Below, piece by piece: positions 6,101 to 10,260 of a stretch of 11,152 nucleotides of DNA. A model generated the notes under the pieces. It was given only the letters and a program-made list of their open reading frames with translations. It did not search any database and was not told the DNA's origin. The stretch's first letter is position 1. Each line of letters starts with the position of its first letter. The translations under genes were made by a program, and so were the position numbers. Source of the stretch: an uncultured euryarchaeote (GTDB lineage: Archaea > Thermoplasmatota > Poseidoniia > Poseidoniales > Thalassarchaeaceae); contig CALEIW010000239.1 in assembly GCA_937876055.1 (NCBI GenBank), positions 1-11,152 of the forward strand, in the 5' to 3' direction.

Positions 6101-8214
6101 CAGGTAGTTATTCCTCCACTCAAGGACAAATTGCTTGCGACGCTGCATCACCTGGATATTACGTGCCTAATTCAGCCGCCGATGAGCAATTGCCATGCTC
6201 TGTGGGAACCTGGCAGGGTTCCCAAGGTTCGACTGGTTGTGATGTAGCAGATCCCGGACATTACGTTGATTCACAAGCAGCCTCAATGCAGACAGCATGC
6301 TTGGCGGGAACTTACAATCCTAATTCCGGCTCAGTAAACTCCGCAGATTGTATTTCTGCTGATGCAGGAAGCTTTGTGGCAAATTCTGGCTCGGCCGAAG
6401 AACTGCTTTGCCCAGCAGGAACCTATCAACCAGCACCCGGTCAGTCCAGTTGTATCGATGCGGACTTTGGCTATCATGTTCCGAGCGAAGGAGCCACAGG
6501 CCAAATCGGATGTTCAATGGGTTCCTATCAGGGAGAGAGAGGAGGGACACAGTGCAACCCTGCAGAACCTGGGCACTACGTTGACTCTCATTTTGCCTCA
6601 TCTCAGACAGCATGTTTAGCCGGAAAATACAACCCATCCTCGGGTTCTACTTCCGAAAATGATTGCATGGATGCAGCCCCTGGATTCTTCGTAGAAAACG
6701 TAGGCTCAGCATCTCAGCAAGCCTGCGATTTGGGTTACTACCAGCCAAATGCTGGTTGGTCGAGCTGTTTGATGGCTGACCCTGGTCATTACGTAGATAC
6801 ACTAGCCGCCACCGCTCAAATTGCCTGTCAGGCTGGAACGTTCAATTCCAACTCAGGGGCAACAACTGCGTTTGCTTGCTTAGATGCAGAACCTGGAAAC
6901 TATGTTCCAGACCCTGCCTCTCCTGCACAGATACCCTGTGAAGAGGGCAGTTACCAAAATCAAAGGCAACAGACCGAATGTAAACTAGCCAGTTTGGGCT
7001 ACTTCGTGAATACCACTGGTGCAATATCTCAGAGGGCAGCGCCTCAAGATTACTACATCGACATCGAAGGCGCTACTGAGCCATTACCGTGTCCAGAAGG
7101 CCGAATTACCATGGTCGAAGGTTCTGATGATGTTGAAGACTGTCGTCAAGATTACGATGGAGATAGAACTCCTGATTTCCTTGATGAAGACGATGACGAT
7201 GATGGCATTATCGACCATATGGACCAATGCGACTACGGTCTACTGAATTGGATTAGTACAAAATCCAACGATTGGGATCAAGATGGCTGTGAGGATACCA
7301 TAGAAGATAGTGATGATGATAATGACGGATTTTCCGACGCAGAAGATCACCTCCCCTTAGACCCAACAGAATGGTTGGATACCGATGGTGACGGTATAGG
7401 TGATAATGCTGACACCGATGATGATGGTGACGGGATTCCAGACACAGAAGAAATTGAACTTGGATTAGATCCGCTTGTCGCTGATTATGATAATGATGGT
7501 TACAATGACAGCATTGACGCTTTCCCTAAGGATCCAACAGAGTGGTTGGACACTGATGGCGATGGAAAAGGGGACAATTCCGACAAATTCCCTACAGTGA
7601 AGTTCTACCAAACCTATGGGCAAGCAGCAGTTCACCTAGTTATCGGATTCATTATCCTAGGAGTAATTGGATTTAGCGTACGAATGGGTATAGGTGGTCG
7701 AACGGAGAAAGCAGAGGCTGATGATAGCACTCACGAGGTTCGGCAGATAGGCGGGGTTGAAGTGAGGGTATCGGCGGAAGACCGAATGTTTGACCAAACT
7801 ACCAAACCTCAAGTCGAATCCAAGCCTGAACCTCAGCCAGTTGAAACTCCATCTGCCACAACGTTTGACTTACAAGAAGCAGAACAAACAGTTACAGAAT
7901 CAATGGATGAACCGATTACTGAACAAGTTGGAATGGATTTGACTCATGAGGCAGAAGTGCAGGAAGAGGTACTTACGGAATCCCAAGACACCTCACAACC
8001 CGCTGAAGTCGCCGATGAATTAGACCTTGACAGTCTTCTAGCTACCGCACCACCACCAGTTCCGAAAATCGAAGCACCCCCTGATGCCCAAGTCAACGAA
8101 CACGGTCAGAAAGTTTGGCGCGATGACAATGGGGATGTTTGGGTACAGAACCCAGATGGAAGTCTACTCAAGCACAACGTCTTGACGGGTGCTTGGGAAC
8201 CCTACGAACAGTGA
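3145..8214 (+). CDS. Giant membrane-anchored surface protein: RCC1-like propeller, Cys repeats, PPC-like domain, Asp (Ca-binding) repeats
   Basis: The protein has about 1,689 residues, counted from the ATG at 3145, which starts a compact signal/anchor (MLNEETKR, then hydrophobic residues 9-27). A GTG at 3115 would add ten residues; no Shine-Dalgarno decides between them. Residues about 107-390 hold six RCC1-like repeats, each with a C-x9-C pair and usually CWG then GQLGDGT, consistent with a disulfide-stabilised beta-propeller. DFDGDG and DDDGDG motifs follow (421-457). From 490 to 1333 runs a Cys-containing repeat array similar to ephrin-receptor/GCC2-type repeats, interrupted by a Thr/Ser/Asn-rich beta domain resembling the pre-peptidase C-terminal fold (about 551-667). 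Residues 1336-1484 hold Asp-rich thrombospondin-3-like Ca-binding repeats, including two copies of DPTEWLDTDGDG. One transmembrane helix (about 1494-1512) leads to an acidic Pro/Glu-rich tail with a Trp-rich end (1650-1689). The long N-terminal part is probably outside the cell. Adhesion, particle attachment or polymer binding is plausible but unproven; no catalytic motif was recognised. Confidence 0.85.
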   Translation: MLNEETKRIVALGICVLFLGVPMLGYFSGGEESQPKLANQSEMSFTHSSGPTLNIQGSEAGTVFSHSILDIGVDGPLVVLANGTTVEWSQGNPVYSENSLISTSGRCSILSNYSMYCSGSNNYGQLGLGNSVSTSGYVTLSHEPVVVDEGKDHTCAILLDASLWCWGRNHFGQIGDNSTDNRVSPVNIDLGSGVYAVAVSAGEHHTCAITHLGDVMCWGYNVRGQLGDGTTNNSLIPVSVDHSTGLRAVSLVTSGLSSCVIFENGSVGCWGNKYTVFSDNGAVTGNVHIVDLGTNVNAIMLDGIGSHTCAVTDNGSMQCWGVNTHGQLGDGTCSSTTNSDCSAENMFPGEGDPTIHVNLTSGLTVLAAATGSDSTCALLSDDSLRCWGAQSGEFDNTTDSLLNPYQLTFADGAHIAYTEQDFDGDGIRNFFDTHQTGDDDGDGTLDSEDDYPNNPARWADCDDGEYGRLTCIDASVGHSAEGNTLVQVACQPGTFQPFTGQTSCLDASAGHYVDSSGSSSQTQCATGHSNGQIGQSSCFPAPAGSYVNPAGGDAGASNTTAVQLSAMSANYSASITGGSDSIDVFSLNLSRTTWFTANLTSPAGQNYDIELLNSSFQVIDSSTTNGSDEVSTAPANNSSGMYYIRISYSSGFNNSDDYNLVINLSSTGAAATQVGSTSIDIDAEHGIETTTCSSGTWQDQTGSTSCNQASPGHYVYSTGATSQNACTPGYYQPNSGQTSCIIASSGYFVAYPASTSQTAAGPGHYVNGTGATAQTACTVGTYQPSSAQTTCFAASPGYYVPVTGQANQTICNGGTYQPNSGQRECMNADPGHYVPNQGATNQTQCSLGTFQPLSGQWSCQNAAPGHYVDDVGAISQTPCSVGEYQPSSGQTSCLTTSAGYYTNSTGSINQQPCLPGNFQPLPGQAECFQAEPGYYVDTLAATAQIPCPAGSYNPFNQADEATDCILADTGHYVALEGSVAQDECNPGSYSSTQGQIACDAASPGYYVPNSAADEQLPCSVGTWQGSQGSTGCDVADPGHYVDSQAASMQTACLAGTYNPNSGSVNSADCISADAGSFVANSGSAEELLCPAGTYQPAPGQSSCIDADFGYHVPSEGATGQIGCSMGSYQGERGGTQCNPAEPGHYVDSHFASSQTACLAGKYNPSSGSTSENDCMDAAPGFFVENVGSASQQACDLGYYQPNAGWSSCLMADPGHYVDTLAATAQIACQAGTFNSNSGATTAFACLDAEPGNYVPDPASPAQIPCEEGSYQNQRQQTECKLASLGYFVNTTGAISQRAAPQDYYIDIEGATEPLPCPEGRITMVEGSDDVEDCRQDYDGDRTPDFLDEDDDDDGIIDHMDQCDYGLLNWISTKSNDWDQDGCEDTIEDSDDDNDGFSDAEDHLPLDPTEWLDTDGDGIGDNADTDDDGDGIPDTEEIELGLDPLVADYDNDGYNDSIDAFPKDPTEWLDTDGDGKGDNSDKFPTVKFYQTYGQAAVHLVIGFIILGVIGFSVRMGIGGRTEKAEADDSTHEVRQIGGVEVRVSAEDRMFDQTTKPQVESKPEPQPVETPSATTFDLQEAEQTVTESMDEPITEQVGMDLTHEAEVQEEVLTESQDTSQPAEVADELDLDSLLATAPPPVPKIEAPPDAQVNEHGQKVWRDDNGDVWVQNPDGSLLKHNVLTGAWEPYEQ
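3463..4311 (+). repeat. RCC1-like propeller repeats (six visible blades) within the surface protein
   Basis: Six copies of the pattern C-x9-C-x-G are visible, with cores TCAILLDASLWCWG, TCAITHLGDVMCWG, SCVIFENGSVGCWG, TCAVTDNGSMQCWG, TCALLSDDSLRCWG and a more diverged RCSILSNYSMYCSG. Four are followed by a NxxGQLG/GQIG turn. A seventh, Cys-less copy may lie just upstream (ANGTTVEWSQGN, coded around 3388-3423). Each blade's Cys pair can form an internal disulfide, which fits an extracellular protein. RCC1 folds are usually seven-bladed, so six plus one diverged copy fits the family. Confidence 0.85.
4405..4515 (+). repeat. First Asp-rich Ca-binding repeat block in the surface protein
   Basis: Two DxDGDG-type motifs (DFDGDGIRN and DDDGDGTLD, followed by SEDDYPNNPARW) sit between the RCC1-like propeller and the Cys repeat array. 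They match thrombospondin type 3/dockerin-like Ca-binding loops. The block acts as a linker segment and probably becomes rigid with calcium. Confidence 0.75.
4612..7143 (+). repeat. Cys repeat array built from 17-residue (51-bp) modules
   Basis: The array consists mostly of 34-residue units starting with Cys, at 4612 and 4714 and then, after the inserted domain, at 5218, 5320, 5473, 5575, 5677, 5779, 5881, 5983, 6094, 6196, 6298, 6409, 6511, 6613, 6724, 6826 and 6937. Each unit splits into a Cys half (CxxGxYQPxSGQxxCxx) and an Ala half (AxPGHYVxxxGAxxQxx). These align position by position: G4, Y/F6 and G11 are shared, and C1/C15 of the first half are mostly replaced by A1/Q15 in the second. 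Four units (5983, 6298, 6613, 6826) carry three extra residues in the Cys half. Two single extra Ala halves lie at 5422-5472 and 7039-7089. The array ends in a diverged Cys half at 7090. About 40 modules in total. The pattern resembles ephrin-receptor-like/TNFR-like Cys repeats, with alternate Cys lost. Confidence 0.85.
4795..5145 (+). other. PPC-like beta domain inserted into the Cys repeat array
   Basis: This coding segment (about residues 551-667 of the surface protein) lacks Cys and breaks the repeat register. It reads as a small beta-sandwich of the bacterial pre-peptidase C-terminal type: a segment with SDSIDVFSLNLSRTTWFTA, then NYDIELLNSSFQVIDSS, then a MYYIRISYSSGFNNSDDYNL strand pattern. 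The order 'D-x-F-x-L ... Y-D-I-E-L-L ... Y-Y-I-R-I ... D-Y-N-L' is the usual PPC layout. Such domains occur in secreted archaeal and bacterial proteins and often bind surfaces or polymers. Assignment is by pattern only. Confidence 0.65.
7147..7596 (+). repeat. Second Asp-rich Ca-binding repeat block (thrombospondin type 3-like)
   Basis: It contains DYDGDRTPD, DEDDDDDGIID, DWDQDGCED, DSDDDNDGFSD, DTDGDGIGD, DTDDDGDGIPD, DYDNDGYND and DTDGDGKGD. The phrase DPTEWLDTDGDG occurs twice, coded at about 7360 and 7528, with similar DNA (ccaacaga-tggttgga in both). The block lies just before the transmembrane helix and probably forms a calcium-stiffened stalk holding the repeat array off the membrane. 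Confidence 0.85.
7624..7680 (+). other. C-terminal transmembrane helix of the surface protein
   Basis: About 19 hydrophobic residues (AAVHLVIGFIILGVIGFSV) are followed by RMGIGGR, so the positive side is C-terminal, consistent with a type I topology with the tail in the cytoplasm. The following tail of about 177 residues is rich in Glu, Gln, Thr and Pro. Confidence 0.85.
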
Positions 8215-8248
8215 ACCTTGGTTTAATTGCATGAAGGGTTAGATTAGT

Positions 8249-8263
8249 CGCATTGATAATGCG
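8249..8263. promoter_or_regulatory. Inverted repeat upstream of sodN, possible operator
   Basis: CGCATT-GAT-AATGCG is a perfect 6-bp inverted repeat with a 3-bp spacer, 32 bases before the sodN ATG. A third AATGCG half site follows at 8270-8275, 12 bp downstream of the second. A weak TATA-like TTTAATTG at 8222-8229 would put a start site near the palindrome. A repressor or metal/redox regulator site is plausible. A short RNA hairpin in the leader is the alternative. No regulator gene is present in the window to pair with it. Confidence 0.4.
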
Positions 8264-8284
8264 GCACCTAATGCGCTTATTCGA

Positions 8285-8290
8285 AGGTGA
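8285..8290 (+). promoter_or_regulatory. Shine-Dalgarno site of sodN
   Basis: AGGTGA is complementary to the conserved 16S rRNA 3' end (UCACCU), with a five-base spacer to the ATG at 8296. It overlaps a GTG at 8287 that could otherwise be read as the start, so it selects the ATG at 8296. It is the clearest ribosome binding site in the window. Confidence 0.8.
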
Positions 8291-8295
8291 GTCAA

Positions 8296-8754
8296 ATGAC
8301 AGACAACGACAACGAATTTATCCAAACTATCGAAGCCAGCGCCCACTGCGACGGTCCTTGTGGAGTCTACGACCCTGCAAGTGCAAGAATAGCCGCTGAG
8401 GCTGTTCAATCGATGACTAAGAAGATGGTCACACTTGCAGAAAATCACGGCTCAGAATGTGGTACTGCAAGCTATATCAACACAATGAGCCGCTATGCCA
8501 CAATCAAGGAAGAAGAAGCTCAAAAGTGCAAGGACGAATTATTGGTACTTTGGACTGATTACTTCAAGCCTCAACACCTAGAATCAATTCCTGACCTACA
8601 CGACACTTTCTGGCAGGCAGCAAAACTCTGCTCCGCGTGTAAGGTAGAAGTCTCGGAGCAGCATGCTCAGGAACTAATGGATGCAGTTGAAGCAATCCAC
8701 CACATTTTCTGGGGAACCAAGGGCCGTGAAGACCCATGGATTCGCGCTTCCTGA
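8296..8754 (+). CDS. sodN: Nickel-containing superoxide dismutase precursor
   Basis: Ni-SOD converts superoxide to oxygen and hydrogen peroxide in the cytoplasm. The product has 152 residues. A 16-residue propeptide ends ...EASA, followed by the Ni-hook HCDGPCGVYDP: H17, C18 and C22 correspond to His1, Cys2 and Cys6 of the mature enzyme, and Y25 to the conserved Tyr9. The downstream core LLVLWTDYFKP (82-92) and the end HHIFWGTKGRED (135-146) also match the family. The mature chain would be 136 residues, longer than the 117 of the Streptomyces enzyme. It carries four further Cys (55, 78, 112, 115), including LCSACKV. By eye, the positions of Streptomyces Glu17 and Arg47 hold Ala33 and Glu74. 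From memory, the hook variant DGPC, KEEEAQ and KLCSACKV resemble the marine picocyanobacterial Ni-SOD. The start is set by the AGGTGA site. The maturation protease gene overlaps its 3' end. Identification is very secure; origin by transfer is an inference. Confidence 0.97.
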   Translation: MTDNDNEFIQTIEASAHCDGPCGVYDPASARIAAEAVQSMTKKMVTLAENHGSECGTASYINTMSRYATIKEEEAQKCKDELLVLWTDYFKPQHLESIPDLHDTFWQAAKLCSACKVEVSEQHAQELMDAVEAIHHIFWGTKGREDPWIRAS

Positions 8755-9032
8755 ATGTCGTCGTAAACGGCGACTCAATGTGGCCTACACTTAAGCAGGG
8801 TTGCACTGCTAAGTTTGAGAGAATAGACTCAACCTCCGTAGCAGTAGGGCAGGTAGTATTGTTAGATCATCCGTTCATGCCAAATCTAAGGATAATAAAG
8901 AGAATACAATCTATAGAGGATGAGCAATTATTCCTGGTGGGAGATAATCCAGACCCAACTGCCAGTGAGGATAGCCACAACTTTGGCACGGTAGATATTG
9001 CGTTAGTCATCGCAGTTCTTTCTCAAGAATGA
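8736..9032 (+). CDS. sodX: Ni-SOD maturation protease (S26 signal-peptidase-like)
   Basis: SodX-type proteases belong to the S24/S26 Ser-Lys family and are found next to sodN. They are thought to cut the SodN propeptide so that the N-terminal His can bind nickel. The 98-residue product has the nucleophile motif NGDSMWPTL (S14), a Lys in LRIIKRI (K55) as likely general base, and the box LVGDNPDPTASEDSHNFGTV (67-86), equivalent to the GDNxxxSxDSR region of signal peptidases. There is no transmembrane segment, unlike true signal peptidases, which fits a cytoplasmic processing role. The ATG at 8736 overlaps the last 19 bases of sodN, so the two are very probably translationally coupled. A GTGA sequence at 8723-8726 is a weak candidate ribosome site. 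Assignment is strong because fold motifs and context agree. Confidence 0.92.
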   Translation: MDSRFLNVVVNGDSMWPTLKQGCTAKFERIDSTSVAVGQVVLLDHPFMPNLRIIKRIQSIEDEQLFLVGDNPDPTASEDSHNFGTVDIALVIAVLSQE

Positions 9033-9232
9033 TGAGATTTATTGTAAAGGGATAACCAGTCCTTTTGGTGGTCTAAGCACCCAAATTAACCAAATTATTG
9101 ATGCTAAATTTATCGCTATTGCAAGGTAGTGTACAGTTTCCATTGGTCTGTCCGTCACCCTTGTGAATATGGATTGTATCACAATGAAATTGATTCCCAT
9201 ATATATGCTAAATATTCATCCTAGAAATGAAA
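9033..9232. other. Convergent intergenic region without a recognisable gene
   Basis: These 200 AT-rich bases lie between the 3' ends of sodX (+) and fabH (-). Visible are a small 9-bp-period repeat (CCAAATTA at 9081-9088 and 9090-9097), two copies of ATGCTAAAT (9101-9109 and 9205-9213) and a TATA-like CATATATATG (9198-9207). No hairpin with a T-run clear enough to call a terminator, no tRNA-like fold and no convincing small ORF was seen. Confidence 0.7.
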
Positions 9233-10213
9233 TTAGAATTGGATGACATTAGCACCCCATGCTAAACCGCCACCAAATGCAGCGGTAACCACTAGAGACC
9301 CTGGGCCAATCAGACCCTCATCCATCGCTTCTCGCATGGCGATTGGCACACTTGCACCGGCGGTGTTTCCGTACTTGTGTAAATTTGTGAATGTTTTTTC
9401 CATCGGCAGGCCAAGTTTTTCCATTCCCGTTTTGATGATATTGATATTGGCCTGATGAGGGATTACTAAATCGACCTCATCCAAACTTTTCCCAACCCGT
9501 TCCAGTGCGCTAAGTACCGCTTGTGGAAAAGCCTCGATTGCGAAGTTCCAGACCGCTCGCCCATCCATGTGGAAGTATTGCATTCCTTCCTCAAATTTAT
9601 CACTTGGAATCGGAACTCTAACTCCACCTGCTGGAATTTCGATTACACCCGAGCCGCTACCATCACTGGTTAGCCAAGAGCCCAAGATGCCTTTTCCATC
9701 TTCCACCTTTCCTAGAACAGCCGCCCCCGCTCCGTCACCAAACAGAACACAGGTGGTTCTGTCTTGCCAATTTAGAATACGAGAATAAATTTCAGAGCCG
9801 ACGACTAGAACCTTGTCGTAACCGGGAGTTGCAGCAAATCTAGCACCTACATCTAGGGCGTAAACCCATCCTGCACAAACCGCATTGATGTCGAAAGCCC
9901 CACAATCCGAACAACCCAATTTTTCCTGAATAATTCCAGCTGTCGAGGAAAGTGGAACGTCAGGGGATGAGGTTGCGAGTATTACCAAATCTACGTCGTC
10001 TGGAGTTAATCCAGCATCATCCAGAGCCCTCTTGCATGCTTCTACAGCTAGATCTGAAGTGTGTGTATCTTTGTCAGCGATTCGTCGCCTTTTCATGCCA
10101 GTTTTGGTGGCTATCCACTCATCGCTGGTCTCAACGATTTCCGCCCAATCCTCATTACTCATTTCGTGAGGAGGCACGTATGAACCGAGTCCAATAATTC
10201 CCACAGAGGCCAT
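9233..10213 (-). CDS. fabH: 3-oxoacyl-ACP synthase III (FabH-type condensing enzyme)
   Basis: KAS III enzymes condense an acyl-CoA starter with malonyl-ACP; relatives make HMG-CoA, polyketides or other acyl products. The product has 326 residues, the usual family length. It has the catalytic triad of thiolase-fold initiating enzymes: C113 in DINAVCAGWVYAL, H253 in VIPHQANINII and N283 in HKYGNTAGASVPIA. The N-terminal GIIGLGSYVP, DEWIATKTGMKRRR, FGDGAGAAVLG and C-terminal AAFGGGLAWGANVI are also characteristic. The match is closer to bacterial FabH (FHMDGRAVWNFAI segment) than to archaeal HMG-CoA synthase. The ATG at 10213 opens directly into the first beta strand; no Shine-Dalgarno is seen just before it. 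It lies 47 bp downstream of an aldehyde dehydrogenase gene on the same strand, a possible operon. In an archaeon with ether lipids its product is uncertain. The enzyme class is secure, the pathway is not. Confidence 0.94.
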   Translation of the reverse strand: MASVGIIGLGSYVPPHEMSNEDWAEIVETSDEWIATKTGMKRRRIADKDTHTSDLAVEACKRALDDAGLTPDDVDLVILATSSPDVPLSSTAGIIQEKLGCSDCGAFDINAVCAGWVYALDVGARFAATPGYDKVLVVGSEIYSRILNWQDRTTCVLFGDGAGAAVLGKVEDGKGILGSWLTSDGSGSGVIEIPAGGVRVPIPSDKFEEGMQYFHMDGRAVWNFAIEAFPQAVLSALERVGKSLDEVDLVIPHQANINIIKTGMEKLGLPMEKTFTNLHKYGNTAGASVPIAMREAMDEGLIGPGSLVVTAAFGGGLAWGANVIQF

Positions 10214-10260
10214 ATTCTAATGCGTCACGCGAACGAACTCACATTTCAGAGTTGATGTTT

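Noticed and set aside
5218..7038. Regular spacing near 102 bp that could suggest a CRISPR or DNA satellite
   Set aside because: The period is a multiple of three, the DNA copies are diverged while protein positions (Cys, Gly, Tyr) are kept, and there are no spacers: these are protein repeats.
8287..8295. GTG at 8287 as the sodN start
   Set aside because: This GTG lies inside the AGGTGA Shine-Dalgarno match, which is ideally spaced for the ATG at 8296.
9167..9245. Short frame of about 25 codons in the spacer after sodX
   Set aside because: No ribosome site, no conserved feature, and it runs into the fabH 3' end on the other strand.
10216..10223. CTAATGCG upstream of fabH shared with the sodN leader (8268-8275) as a common operator
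   Set aside because: An 8-base match in 11 kb is expected by chance fairly often, and the fabH copy is not part of a matching palindrome.
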